A program made the position numbers and the translations under genes. A stretch of 64,000 nucleotides of DNA from Epiperipatus broadwayi. Its lineage: Eukaryota; Onychophora; Udeonychophora; Euonychophora; Peripatidae. Where the stretch lies: NCBI GenBank assembly GCA_028023455.1, contig JAQFVV010000516.1, positions 238,501 to 302,500 of the forward strand. Direction: 5' to 3'. Positions 25,289 to 37,930 of this stretch are shown piece by piece. Each line of letters begins with the position of its first letter. Position 1 is the stretch's first letter. Under the pieces are notes generated by a model, which saw nothing but the letters and a program-made list of their open reading frames with translations, was not told where the DNA came from and did not search any database.

Positions 25289-28264
25289 TAAAATTGGTGG
25301 TTGTTATTGATATTGGGATTGTCTAACTGTTGACTGTGTTTTAATTATATACTCATATAATTGCAGATTTAATAATTATAAACATAATGCCTTATGCACT
25401 TTTCTAAATTATAAATATGTCCTTTAATATTTCTTTATTCCATATTTTAATTTTTTGATCTTCAAGTTTATATCCATTTAAATTTTTTGCATTATATACT
25501 TCTTTACTTCAATAAAATTGGATATTTTTTGGGCAACAGAAACAGACTTTTATAATAATACCAAGATAGGCAGAAAAATTAGACATCACTTCTTCATTAC
25601 CTTTAGATTACTAGCTATGAAGCAAGGCAAGAAATAATTTTATTGCTGGGAGATTATATTTCAGTAACATTGGATAGTATAATTTTACTGCATTTAGTAC
25701 ATATTTTCAAAAGTTTTCTTCATAGAAATTTTTTTATTACATCCAGAATTTAATAAAAAAATATTTTTTAGCGATGTGACTTCTTTATACAAGTAATTAT
25801 TATCAAGTTGCAGTAATTAATCCCATTTACATCTACTTTTTTTTTCCCTAACTGCAGACAATTTCTTACATTCTCTATCAGAATATCTCTGAAAAGATCA
25901 TTAGCCTCAATTTCTTTATGTAACCTCTTTGATGTCTAATAAAAACAATATTTACTGTATATCAAACCCTCATCAAAAGTTAATTTTTTAGCACAAATTA
26001 TGGATAGTTATTTTTCTGGGTTTTAAGAGTTCATTTAAAGAATAATTTATCAGATAGTTTTTAAATTATATAATCTTAATTAAGTACATTTTATAATTTT
26101 TTTATCAAGCTAAATATTTTATTTTTTTAATTAATTAAATATAGAAAGTACTTTTTATTAATTCTTTCTGATTTTTTTTTTAAAAAATACAAACCAAACT
26201 TTTTATTTCTAATTTTCCTAAATAATTTTACCTTTATCTTTTCTACCCCAAAATATAAATATTTTGAATATAATATATCCACAATTCATAAGAGTAAAAT
26301 TTATACTAATATTAAATCCCTGTGTATCTGGGTATTTACATGTAAAAAGAATTTTTGCCGCTACAAACATTTTATTTATTTTCAAATCAATATATTTGAC
26401 TCAAAAATCTATTAACTCTTTACCATGTAAAACCATCAACAATAGTGTGATTTTAGATTTAATTTTATGTTCTGAAGTATTTATTTGGCTGTTTCTTTCT
26501 TAACTATAATTACTTTAAACTCTACTGAGTTTTATGTGATTTTGAAAGTATCCGTCACTGGATTTGGTCATATAAACTTCAAAAAAATGAGACAATAAAA
26601 TCACTCACATTTCCCTTACTCAGTATGAGTATTCATTATGCTCAGACAATTTTTCTTTTTTTGAACTTGCAAGCTGATATTAGGTTTTAATTCTTTTGCT
26701 TAGTAAAGTGCATGGATAATTTAGTATTATATGTTTAGATAATTATTGAATCAGGAAGTTTCTGCTCCACATATTCAATAAAAGCACATGGATTCATGAT
26801 CCATTCTTACAATCTGGATTTGAATAAACTAATTTATCAAAACAAACACTAATTTATTTCCAACATATTTCATTTTTAGCACTATAAAAGCTTTGAATTC
26901 AACTTGACCTTGACATTTCTGATAATAATTGAATCAGAAGTGGGGTACTGATTATCAACCTAATTTCTCTTGGGGCTAATATTTTTCTTCAAATATATTC
27001 ATCTTTATATTCTAGATTCATAAATGTGATCTTAAAACTACATCTTTTTTCTTTGCTTTATTGACTTTAATACTGGATTTAGTTCTTTTTTCATATTGGC
27101 AAAGTTCATTTTTTTATATACAGTAATAAAACATAGAGCTTTTGTACTGTAGTAATATGACAAGTCATTATTCAATTGCTGGTTGAGAAAAAGTAAAAAC
27201 ATTGTTAAAAAAACAGGCATCATTATTTTTTTTTATAAATTTTATCTTTTACTTTTTAACAATAAAGCTGGATTTTTTCTGACATTAATTACCCACATAA
27301 TTTTCAGTAGCAGCTCTTTTCTACTTAATTTCTTCATTTGTCTTCTCTTGATTAGTAACAACATTATCTTCATGGATTTATTTCCCCTCAAATTTTTTAA
27401 CTGTGTTTTTCATTATATTTTAGCAATTTATTATAGATTATTCTATTGGTTTTAAATTTATTACTGACTTTTTCAAAGTATATTATTACACCTGCAAGTA
27501 CTCATTTATTTTGGTTGCTCCAAAACAGTTTGTTCTATTACCAGCATTTCTAGTCTACATGAATTTTGTGTGTACTATTTTTCTTCTGTGGTGTTTTCAT
27601 TTTTTATTCAATTAACTGTTACATTTACATTAATATTTGTGTCAGTGATATATTCATTTACTCACTCTTCATTTCTACACTTTACATCAATGTTTACTTT
27701 CTGTTTTACAATAGTATATGAAACCAATGGCAAATCTTGCTGATATTTCCAGACAATATATTTTGGAGAATATCTTTAATGTCTTTTTTTTATTTTGAAT
27801 AGATTCACTTTTCATATCAGATGTTGTTAGTGCCAAATCAGTTTTAAATTTTATCTATACATATCACCTTTATAAGTGTCTATGCTACCATCATTTTTAA
27901 AACATTTGAACAAATGTGTGCTACTATTCATTAAATCCCATAATATTAAACTGTTGTGTATACCTATTATTTCATAAGGCCATGTATTTTCTGTTTTCTG
28001 CATACTATTTTATTAGTTAATAATTTGATTGAGATTGAAAATTGGGATCATTTCTTTGTCTTTACATTAAATGAATGGTTTATGTATTAAATAAACCTAA
28101 TCTTTCAGTATTTTGTGGTGATAGCTCTTTTTTTGTTTATATTGGCCTTTGCATGTGTACATTCTATTGGAATATCATTTAAGTTATCATATTATTTTTG
28201 AATTGTTCATCTTATATTATCAACTTTTTATATACTAGTTTCGAAAATATATATATATATATAT
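25287..28264. other. No recognisable gene
   Basis: AT-rich intronic sequence with short chance frames (26264-26503, 27038-27223, 27183-27455) that lack any motif. An (AT)n at 28249-28264 is the insertion site of the LTR element. Confidence 0.5.
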
Positions 28265-30209
28265 TGTTACTACCTCCAACCTCTTTTATTACGTCGTCTC
28301 GTAAATTTTATAAAAACATCATTTATATAAATCAATAACAATGTTTTAATTTTTATAATAACGACTCGATCAGAATTCTGTATCTCCCTCTTACACAAAA
28401 TCCTATCACAGGACTGTCAGTACTACGGGTAGAGTAATCAATATCATTGGAAAACATTTGCCAATAACATTTATACTCGATTACTAGACAACATATTAGC
28501 CAATCAAACTTTTTATTTATTTAAAGGAAGAAATCCTATGGGCGCCAGCCGACCTTGTCGACAAGTCTTCTTGACCAATACGGTCTAGTACCTGCTCCCG
28601 CTAGCTCAGCTACAATAATCAATAAAATCTACTCCGCCTACTTAAAAATCACTTTTAAGATCTTTCTCTGTGCTAATTTTCTCGCTTTCTCTTTTTCTTT
28701 TATTTAATTATTTAATTTAAATCTAATTTGAGTAATCACTAAACCACGAAATCTTCATTTACGCTATTACACTTCGTTTGGTCTTATAATATAATTAACT
28801 ACACTTTCGTTCAAGTTTAGATAAAATTTAATGCAATCAAAATTTCATATTGTAAATACAAAAAATAATTATACGCACACTTATAGTTGAAATCACAATA
28901 AAATCTCATATTATAAATACATTTTGGAAATAATCATACGCATACACTTATATTTGAAATCACACTGAAATACATTTTGAAAATTAATTATACGCAGACA
29001 CTATCTTTGAAATCACACTAAAATCTCATATTATAAATATATTTGAAAATAATTATACTCATACACTTATATCTGAAATCACACTAAAATCTCTGGGTAA
29101 TGGAGCTAAAGACACTTAGTAGTTATTGTTCATAACTTAAAGTTCAGAGTTTATTATTACGGCTTTTTATTAATGAATTAGAAATTGAAATAAACATTAC
29201 CTAGCTTTCTCCCCTATGCATGGTTCTGAGCGTTGCTTCTAATAGTATTTCCTTCGGTCAGTTAGCGCTAACTCCTTGCAATCCGTTTCCCGATGTCTTT
29301 GGGATCCTGTGGGCTCCATGTGGACACTCCGTCTCCTTCTTGTTTACACGACCATGATTGAAATTTGAACTGTCCGCTGTTGGTATTGCATGGAAGGATT
29401 CGGCCGGTTGTTCACACGATGGGTTTAACAATGCAGCATTTTACTTTAGACGTATACTCTTTATCTATAAAAATAATATAATTAATGAATGAATAAGCAG
29501 AAATGATGTGATTAAGTTAATGAATAGAAAATTTGCCCTTTTTATATTTTACAGTCCTTATCTTGCAGATTCAATCTACAATACGTAACTAATCCTCTGG
29601 TGTTTCAGTTATGGTCCGTGCTGATTTTCTGGTGTTCGCATTGGTCATTTAATTTCTTTGTATTCTCTGCTAGAGTTATTTCAATTTCTTTATTTCACTT
29701 TCTTTGTTATAGTTATTTCAATTCCTTTGTTAAAGTTATTTTCAATTTCTTTGTTAAAGTTATTTTCACCAATTAGCCATTTAATGGAAATTTCTTATGT
29801 TTGTCATTAGCTCCCATTGTTCACTACATTCATTTAATTACATATATTTTTTTCTTTTTTTATTATGATTATAAGACAAAACGAATTCCACCTTGCTTTT
29901 TCCCTTTTTTCTTTTCTTAAAGCAATCTTAAATCGAATTTCAATTTAGTCAAATCAAATTTTAATCAAATCAAATTTAGTTAAATCAATTTTTAATTCTT
30001 TAGGTTTTATTCAAATACGATAAAACTATTTATTTTATGCTTTTAACGATAACCTGTCTAAGAAAAAAAAATCCTTTTATTCTTATTTTACCCTACACGA
30101 TCTTTTATTTTTATTAATATTTACACAAATCGTTTATCAATTTATATTATTTTTAAAATTATGTGTACCGCCGAAGCAAGCACACTCCTTCCTGATATAT
30201 CTCGGTACA
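28265..30209 (-). repeat. 3' LTR (1,945 bp)
   Basis: Starts TGTTACTACCTCCAACC and ends GATATATCTCGGTACA on the + strand. Nearly identical to 31886-33830 over its whole length, with a few single-base homopolymer indels. Confidence 0.9.
28840..29090 (-). repeat. Subrepeats inside the 3' LTR
   Basis: Four diverged tandem units of about 53-68 bp, each with TTATAAATA(C/T)A, AATTATACGCA-like and TTGAAATCACACT-like blocks. Copied faithfully in the other LTR (32461-32711). They may be U3 regulatory repeats; that role is inferred. Confidence 0.75.
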
Positions 30210-30233
30210 TTTCTTCGTCCCCCCTTTTTTTTT
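30210..30233 (-). other. Polypurine tract of the LTR element
   Basis: On the minus strand, nine A, six G, then ACGAAGAAA sits directly before the 3' LTR start (TGTACCGAG). It is purine except for one C, as expected for the plus-strand primer of an LTR retrotransposon. Confidence 0.7.
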
Positions 30234-30414
30234 GAAACTAAAATATCAATCTGAAGGTTTTAGTTTCAACGTTTAATTCTAATTTTATTATACATTTCCC
30301 TCGATTTATTTTGATGGAAGTTCATCCTCTCTTATTCTCGTGTGTCCGTGTTACTTGTTAAGTTTGCGGTCCCGTTATACCCATTTATTCATCAATTTTT
30401 ATTTTTATCTATGC

Positions 30415-31575
30415 TCAATCAGGTGGTTCTCTCTTCTTGCCATGTGGGTCGTTGTACCCATCCCATCTTCTGTATCGATCTGGAGGTTCCCTAGCTAGAT
30501 TGCCATAATCAATCTGTGTTAAAAATTCCGCCATTTCCTCCACTGACCGTCCGTCTTTACTTAGCATTAGTTGTTGTATGTTTGGCAGCATATTATTGCG
30601 TAGTGTTCTGATTATTTGACCATCTGACATAGGGAATGCCGTCAGTGCCTTAAGTTTTGACACTTGTCGGTAAAAGAATTTCACATACGTCTCTCCCCGC
30701 GCACTTGCATATCTCTCGTGGGATATCTTATACATGATTCCATCTTGCCTAGCTTCATTCCAAAATGCCCTTAACATAGCCCGTCTGTATTCTCCGAATG
30801 TTTGCGGTTTCTCGTCCAAGGTATGCCACCAATCACGTGCCGTCTCTTGGAGGTAACTACTGGCCACCGCAACCTTGTCCTCTTCCAGTAAACTTTTATT
30901 ATGAAACATATTATTCAGACTTTCTAAATGTTTCAGTGGGTTCTCTCCTACCTCCACTTTAAATACCGAAATGGCAAACTGCTTCTCCATAAATCTACTC
31001 GTCTGTTCACTGTGCCTATTCTCAATCTTAAACTCCTCATACTTCTGCTCTATATGTCTTATTTTCTGCCCTGTGTCCCCCACTACATCTTTACATATCT
31101 CCTTTACTTTTGTTTTGATGTTCTTGGTGGTCTCTATTTCATTTTCTAAGTTCCCTAATTCCTGTCGCGTTGTTTCCTGGCTACTTATTAAGTCTTGACA
31201 TATCTCTTCCACGCATACTATTCTTTCTTCTAGCTGGCTTTTCCCTATACTGCTTGACTCTTCCCTCACTTCTATATTTTCTTTTAATTCTAATACTTCG
31301 TACTTTTCTTCTTCTACACTCTTTTTCACTACTCCTATCACTTCCTCGAATGTGTCCCTTCTTGCTGTCATTTCCTGTTTCATTTCTCTCATCTCTATCC
31401 TAAGTTCATTTATTTCCTCCTTCATTTCCTGTTGATTTTGTTTAATGTCTTGGCGTATCTCTTTCATCATGTTCATCAAAATTTGGAATGCGCTTTCTTC
31501 CACTATTTGCGGATTTTTAAAAAAAATCGGGCTTACTTCTGGCGTTGCCCTCCCGTCGTTTCCACTTTCGTCCAT
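30415..31575 (-). CDS. gag: Gag polyprotein of gag-only LTR retrotransposon
   Basis: Intact ORF. The frame is open from 31617, but MDESGNDGRATPEV at 31575 is the likelier start (386 aa) because the first 14 residues are Lys/Ile-rich low complexity. Residues about 30-190 are charged and heptad-like (EIRQDIKQNQQEMKEEINEL), a long coiled coil. Residues about 200-360 form a Ty3/gypsy-type capsid domain: AVASSYLQETARDWWHTL, FGEYRRAMLRAFW, YVKFFYRQVSKLKAL and GQIIRTLRNNMLPNIQQLM. The tail is basic and proline-rich (REPPDRYRRWDG, KKREPPD) and lacks a CCHC zinc knuckle. It should assemble particles that package the element's RNA. The undamaged frame, with LTR divergence of about 1.5%, suggests recent function. 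Several frames on the opposite strand are shadows. Confidence 0.85.
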   Translation of the reverse strand: MDESGNDGRATPEVSPIFFKNPQIVEESAFQILMNMMKEIRQDIKQNQQEMKEEINELRIEMREMKQEMTARRDTFEEVIGVVKKSVEEEKYEVLELKENIEVREESSSIGKSQLEERIVCVEEICQDLISSQETTRQELGNLENEIETTKNIKTKVKEICKDVVGDTGQKIRHIEQKYEEFKIENRHSEQTSRFMEKQFAISVFKVEVGENPLKHLESLNNMFHNKSLLEEDKVAVASSYLQETARDWWHTLDEKPQTFGEYRRAMLRAFWNEARQDGIMYKISHERYASARGETYVKFFYRQVSKLKALTAFPMSDGQIIRTLRNNMLPNIQQLMLSKDGRSVEEMAEFLTQIDYGNLAREPPDRYRRWDGYNDPHGKKREPPD

Positions 31576-31865
31576 TCTTTTCTTTTTAATAATAATAATA
31601 AACTTACGTACATACAACCAAAACCTAACCTTCCCAGTTCCCCTTTTTTTTTATACTAAAATTCCCCGGAGTGTCCCTATGCCTTCACATTTTATATAAT
31701 TGCAAAATCACCTTTACAGTTGCGCTGCTTATACCGTTTTCTAATCCTACTATCACGCTCCCTCCCGCTTCTTTTTTTTACTAACTATCACTTCTGTCAC
31801 TCATACACGACTCGGGCCCACCGCTTGACTCACATCGGTTCTGCCATCCAAAACGTTTAGTTTTG

Positions 31866-31883
31866 TTCCACGTTGACGCGCCA
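31866..31883 (-). other. Primer-binding site of the LTR element
   Basis: Two bases after the 5' LTR end (GTAACA), the minus strand reads TGGCGCGTCAACGTGG. It begins with TGG, complementary to a tRNA CCA end, and resembles the tRNA-Lys primer site (TGGCGC..AACGTGG) with a small insertion. The tRNA identity is tentative. Confidence 0.65.
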
Positions 31884-31885
31884 TT

Positions 31886-33830
31886 TGTTACTACCTCCAA
31901 CCTCTTTTATTACGTCGTCTCGTAAATTTTATAAAAACATCATTTATATAAATCAATAACAATGTTTTAATTTTTATAATAACGACTCGATCAGAATTCT
32001 GTACCTCCCTCTTACACAAAATCCTATCACAGGGCTGTCAGTACTACGGGTAGAGTAATCAATATCATTGGAAAACATTTGCCAATAACATTTATACTCG
32101 ATTACTAGACAACATATTAGCCAATCAAACTTTTTATTTATTTAAAGGAAGAAATCCTATGGGCACCAGCCGACCTTGTCAACAAGTCTGCTTGACCAAT
32201 ACGGTCTAGTACCCACTCCCGCTAGCTCAGCTACAATAATCAATAAAATCTACTCCGCCTACTTAAAAATCACTTTTAAGATCTTTCTCTGCACTAATTT
32301 TCTCGCTTTCTCTTTTTCTTTTATTTAATTATTTAATTTAAATCTAATTTGAGTAATCACTAAACCACGAAATCTTCATTTACGCTATTACACTTCGTTT
32401 GGTCTTATAATATAATTAACTACACTTTCGTTCAAGTTTAGATAAAATTTAATGCAATCAAAATTTCATATTATAAATACAAAAAATAATTATACGCACA
32501 CTTATAGTTGAAATCACAATAAAATCTCATATTATAAATACATTTTGGAAATAATCATACGCATACACTTATATTTGAAATCACACTGAAATACATTTTG
32601 AAAATTAATTATACGCAGACACTATCTTTGAAATCACACTAAAATCTCATATTATAAATATATTTGAAAATAATTATACTCATACACTTATATCTGAAAT
32701 CACACTAAAATCTCTGGGTAATGCAGCTAAAGACACTTAGTAGTTATTGTTCGTAACTTAAAGTTCAGAGTTTATTATTACGGCTTTTTATTAGTGAATT
32801 AGAAATTGAAATAAACATTACCTAGCTTTCTCCCCTATGCACGGTTCTGAGCGTTGCTTTTAATAGTATTTCCTTCGGTCAGTTAGCGCTAACTCCTTGC
32901 AATCCGTTTCCCGATGTCTTTGGGATCCTGTGGGCTCCACGTGGACACTCTGTCTCCTTCTTGTTTACACGACCATGATCGAAATTTGAACTGTCCGCTG
33001 TTGGTATTGCATGGAAGGATTCGGCCGGTTGTTCACACGATGGGTTTAACAATGCAGCATTTTACTTTAGACGTATACTCTTTATCTATGAAAATAATAT
33101 AATTAATGAATGAATAAGAAGAAATGATGCGATTAAGTTAATGAATAGAAAATTCACCCTTTTTATATTTTACAGTCCTTATCTTGCGGATTCAATCTAC
33201 AATACGTAACTAATCCTCTGGTGTTTCAGTTATGGTCCGTGCTGATTTTCTGGTGTTCGCATTGGTCATTTAATTTCTTTGTATTCTCTGCTAGAGTTAT
33301 TTCAATTTCTTTATTTCACTTTCTTTGTTATAGTTATTTCAATTCCTTTGTTAAAGTTATTTTCAATTTCTTTGTTAAAGTTATTTTCACCAATTAGCCG
33401 TTTAATGGAAATTTCTTATGTTTGTCATTAGCTCCCATTGTTCACTACATTCATTTAATTACATATATTTTTTCTTTTTTTATTATGATTATAAGACAAA
33501 ATGAATTCCACCTTGCTTTTTTCCTTTTTTTTTTTCTTAAAGCAATCTTAAATCGAATTTCAATTTAGTCAAATCAAATTTTAATCAAATCAAATTTAGT
33601 TAAATCAATTTTTAATTCTTTAGGTTTTATTCAAATACGATAAAACTATTTATTTTATGCTTTTAACGATAACCTGTCTAAGAGAAAAAAAATCCTTTTA
33701 TTCTTATTTTACCCTACACAATCTTTTATTTTTATTAATATTTACACAAATCGTTTATCAATTTATATTATTTTTAAAATTATGTGTACCGCCGAAGCAA
33801 GCACACTCCTTCCTGATATATCTCGGTACA
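31886..33830 (-). repeat. 5' LTR (1,945 bp)
   Basis: Partner of 28265-30209, with the same length and termini. The promoter should lie here, reading toward lower coordinates. The plus-strand frame at 32914-33102 is a chance frame inside the LTR. Confidence 0.9.
32461..32711 (-). repeat. Subrepeats inside the 5' LTR
   Basis: Same four-unit tandem array as at 28840-29090. Confidence 0.75.
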
Positions 33831-33960
33831 ATATATATATATATATACTTCTATAGCATCAACCAAGTTCTCTCCTTTTAGTTAATTCTACATTATTTTC
33901 TTTCAATTTCAATTTACTTTTTTAGTTTGAAATTTTTTATTTATTTTATGCAAGAAAAAA

Positions 33961-35250
33961 AATCCCCCCATTTCGTCACTTTAGGTGCAATGAAACATTA
34001 AACATTGGCCAAAACATACGACATTACGATTGGAAATAGTAAAGTTTTTGATTATCTTTTTTTGAACATGAAATATATTATAATAAATTTAAAATGGCAA
34101 TAGGTATAAGTGTGGATCTACATTAGAAAAGTGGAAAGTATTAATTTCAATCAAATATATATCCCTACATATAAAAAATGTTTATATTGAAGCACCACTT
34201 ACTCGTTGGGCAAGGCAAATATTCTGTAAACTTGCACATATAATTGTATTCACTAAAACAAAATATCTATACTTATTGCAATACAATTAGAAAATATAAA
34301 TTTTCTCATCTCTTAAAATAATATTACTATGATATTCCACTGCAATATCATCAATTGCATCATTGCTATCATAATTATTTGCAACCATTTTTGACCCACT
34401 GTAGGATCAAGATCTTTCCAAATTTAATCTCGTTCTTCTGACTTCTAGCTCCTCTTCTCGACATAACACCAGTAAAATTCATTTATTTATCTAACATGCA
34501 CTCTCCTTCAAGGTCTTTTACAATCTCTTGAAATTCAGTTAAATATTTCAACTGTCCATCTAATATCATATTTTAATAATGTGTAAAAAATGCAGTTTAC
34601 TCTAGATTTAATTCTTTCAGTGATATCAGCAATGCCTATTTGTTCTCTTACTCATGTATTTTGTTTTTGATATCTTTATATTGGTGCAGACATATATCTC
34701 TCCATATTTTGTTGAGTAGTCTGAAAGCTCTATATTGCTTTTCAGTGAAGTGTCCAAATCTCAAATCCATATGTTAGAACTTGGTAAACACATTTATTAA
34801 AAAAGCTTACTTTTCAAACACATAGTTCTTAATATCTTCTAATTTCATCCATATCAATCTTTATTTTTTTCTCTTGAGAAAATTTATTAAACATTACTCT
34901 AGCCTTTTTAAGCATGTATCTTCAATCTTAATTTTTCACATTCTTCTGATAACTTTTGCAGCATTTCTGAATCTTAGAAGCATTATTTGCAAAATAATTC
35001 CATCATAGGCAAAATCTAGATGACTTAATTAATGGTAATTAATTATTTAGATTCCCATTTTAATTCACAACATCCATCTGGTAAACTGCTGTAAAAGATT
35101 TGGAGATTAACACATAGCCTTCTCAATGTTATTCTTCTTAGTATAACTATATTATTTAATAACTGATGTTGCACTGTAATAACTGTTCTCATAATACATA
35201 AATCCAAAACATAATGCTAACTCATATTCATTTCTAACTATATCTAGTTT
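33961..35250 (-). pseudogene. RTE-like LINE copy A, 5'-truncated (degenerate)
   Basis: On the minus strand, about 34450-34830 gives degenerate RT C-terminal motifs: FFNKCVYQVLTYGFEIWTL, QTTQQNMERYM, RYQKQNT and IADITERIKSRVN. The first two match the vLTYG.E.WtL and Q..MER.M signatures of RTE-like non-LTR elements. Stops and frameshifts are frequent. The segment 33961-34320 lies 3' of the coding part and recurs at 35254-35600 in the same position relative to copy B, so it is probably the 3' UTR. Copy A sits head-to-tail directly 3' of copy B. Confidence 0.65.
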
Positions 35251-35253
35251 TAC

Positions 35254-37930
35254 ATTCCCCCACCCCATCACTTTAAGTGTAATGAAACATCAAGGCATCA
35301 CACACTGGCCAAAACATATAACATTATGATTGGAAATACTAAAGTTCTTGATTTTTTTTTTTTTGCACAAGAAACATATTACAATAAAATTAAAATGGCA
35401 GTAAATATGTGTATGGATCTGCATTAGCAAAGGGTAAAGTGTTAATTTTAATTAAATATACATCTCTATCTATAAATAATTTTTATATTGAAGTACCACT
35501 TACTCTATGGACAGTCTGCACATATAGTTGTATTCATTATAACAGGATAGGTTCACTTATTATAATACAGTTAAAAACAAATTTTCTCAACTCTTAAAGT
35601 TCTTTATTTCATCCATTTATCTAACATGTGGTCTTTTGAAATCCAGTGAAAGATTTCAACTGTGTAATGTGTAAAAAATCCAGCTTTACTCTAGATTTAA
35701 TTCTTTCAGTGATATCAGCAATATCTAATTGTTTTCTCTCTCATTAATTTTGTTTTTGATCCCTTTATATTGCTATTAAAATATATCTCTGTCAAGTGTC
35801 CAAGTGTCAAATCCATATGTAAGAATTGGGAAAACAGATTTATTAAAAAAGCTTACTTTTCAAACACATAGTTCTTAACATCTTCTAATTTCATTATTAT
35901 CAATTTTTATCTTCTTCTTTTGAGAAAAATTATTAAACAATACATTAGTCTTTTTAGCATGTATTTTCAATCCTAATTTATTACATTTTTCTGATAACTC
36001 TTGCAGCATTTACTTTTAATTCTTTTAGCTTCCCATTTTAATCCACAATAGACATCTATTAAAACTGCTGTAAAAAAGATTTAGAGATTGTCATATAGCC
36101 TTTTCAATATTATTCTTATTATAACTATATCATTTAATAACTGAAGTTGCATTGTGATATATTTTAATGATCCAATGGTCAATCATTATAGAAATAATTA
36201 TAGAATAAAAAACCTTCTCATAATTCATAAATCCAAAATATAATGCTAACTTATATCCATTCCTAACTTTTTCATTACATGGATTTCATTCACAGAGCTA
36301 TATCTACTTTTAAACCCTGCCTCTTATTTTGAATGGTAAAAACCCAAAATTTGCTGTAAATGCATTGGTATAATTTTGGTAAACATTTTGTGTATAATTA
36401 ATTAAAGACTCATAAATCTATAATTTTTAACTTCATATTTGTAATCATTTTTTAAATTTCAAAATTACTACTGAATTCTTACTTATATCTGATTAATCAT
36501 TATCATTTAGACATTTAATATATAACTTTGCTAAAAATTATTCTATTTTTTTTTACCTGCTTCTTTTAAGATATTGATTATAATTGCATTATTTCTTGAA
36601 TCTTTCTTTTTTTTCGTACATTCAATTGCATATCTCATTTCTTTATTTAAAATATTGGTTAATTAATAAAATGCAGCAATTATAGTGGATACTTAGTTTT
36701 TTTTTTTCTTTATTGCTATATAATTCATCAATTCATCATAGAACATTACCACATGCTTTATTATATTCTCTTTCATTTTTGTTATAATTTTGTATTTTCT
36801 TCTTATGGTAAAAAAGTTTTCTATTAATTCCACAATATTTTTGACACTTTTATTCTCTTCAATTTCTTTCCTTGCTAAATCACAATTATATTTTTAAGTC
36901 TTTAGTAACTCATTTTCATAACATTTTTCAAAACACCAGATATTCCATTCTTCTTAGAAAATCATTTTTTTTCTATTTTTATATTTCTTCTTTTCTTCAT
37001 ACATTATCTTGTCTCAAAAAAACATTTTTGATAAACTGATGCATTCTTGTATTAGCTATCTTTGTTGTAGTTCTAATTGTGCATCAGTTATCTTCCTCTT
37101 GATTTCCTTGAAATATAAACCATCTTAAAAATGTATTAACATTTTAAAACGATTTTCATGTTTTAATTTAAATTCATTGGAATGTTTCTGGAGGTTAGGA
37201 ATATTAACTTTGAATAATGTTGTTTAAAATTTTTTGTTCACCTAGTTTTGCTTTAACACATATCTTACAATTCATTAATCAATGATCACTGAATTTATTA
37301 AGACCATTACAAACTTGAAATCTATCTCTTCTATTAATCAAAATATCATTTAATAAAGTCTGCTGTGATTTCATTTGAATAATTCTATGTTCATTTCATT
37401 TTAGTATTTTTATAATATGCATGTTTTTTTATGCAAACTCCACAAATCTATGTCCATTCTGATTTTTGGCATCATAACCAAATTTACCATAACACTTTAA
37501 TCTTTCAATTGTTTATCAATTTTTATAGTAAATTCTTCCATGACAATTTTAAAATGATGTTTAGTTCGGTTAAAAGCTTTTTGTGTGTGTGTGTATATAT
37601 ATATATATATTAATCAGAATGAGGACTTGGTAGGACATTAATTTGAATTATCGGAATTCAGAATTTTCCATTAAGTTGAATAACAAATCTTAGCACTCTG
37701 TCTGATATATCATCTATCTCCACAATGATATTTTACCACCTTTTATTAAATCCAACTTCATGTGGGATTCCTATATTTGTGCCTTTATATTAAATCACTT
37801 ATCCACATTTTAAATCAGTTTCCTTACCTTTACTTCTAACTTCTTAAACTCCAACAATATCCTATTTAATATTAGACAATTATTTTGCCAATTCCTGCAA
37901 CATTTCTTTATTTTAATGTGATCTGAAGTC
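35254..37930 (-). pseudogene. RTE-like LINE copy B (APE endonuclease + RT, degenerate)
   Basis: Near the 5' end on the minus strand (about 37900-37620), broken frames give LQELAK*LSNIK*DIVGV, then KGTNIGIPHEVGF, then EIDDISDRVLRFVIQLNGK; near 37440-37500, GKFGYDAKNQNGHRFVEFA. These match the AP-endonuclease domain of RTE-like LINEs (WD..G.SE.R, GVGF, isdRv..i.L..k, G.rf..FA). The 3' half repeats copy A block for block. The element may extend a little beyond 37930. Stop codons throughout; not functional. Confidence 0.7.

Larger units (their letters stand above)
28265..33830 (-). mobile_element. Complete gag-only LTR retrotransposon (5,566 bp)
   Basis: Two LTRs of 1,945 bp each (28265-30209 and 31886-33830), starting TGTTAC and ending TACA on the + strand (TG...CA), bound a 1,676-bp interior. 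On the minus strand the order is 5' LTR, primer-binding site, gag ORF, polypurine tract, 3' LTR. There is no protease, RT, RNase H or integrase, and no room for them, so the element must depend on enzymes supplied in trans. I count about 30 substitutions between the LTRs (about 1.5%), so insertion was recent. The site is an (AT)n tract, and ATAT on both sides fits a 4-bp target duplication, though this is ambiguous in AT repeats. It sits antisense in the channel intron. The layout corresponds to the TR-GAG class described in plants. Confidence 0.85.

Noticed and set aside
30928-31699. Five plus-strand frames of 73-84 aa
   Set aside because: They lie opposite the gag ORF and are its antisense shadows.
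32914-33102. 62-aa plus-strand frame
   Set aside because: Lies inside the 5' LTR, on the strand opposite to the element, with no recognisable motif; the LTR explains the region.
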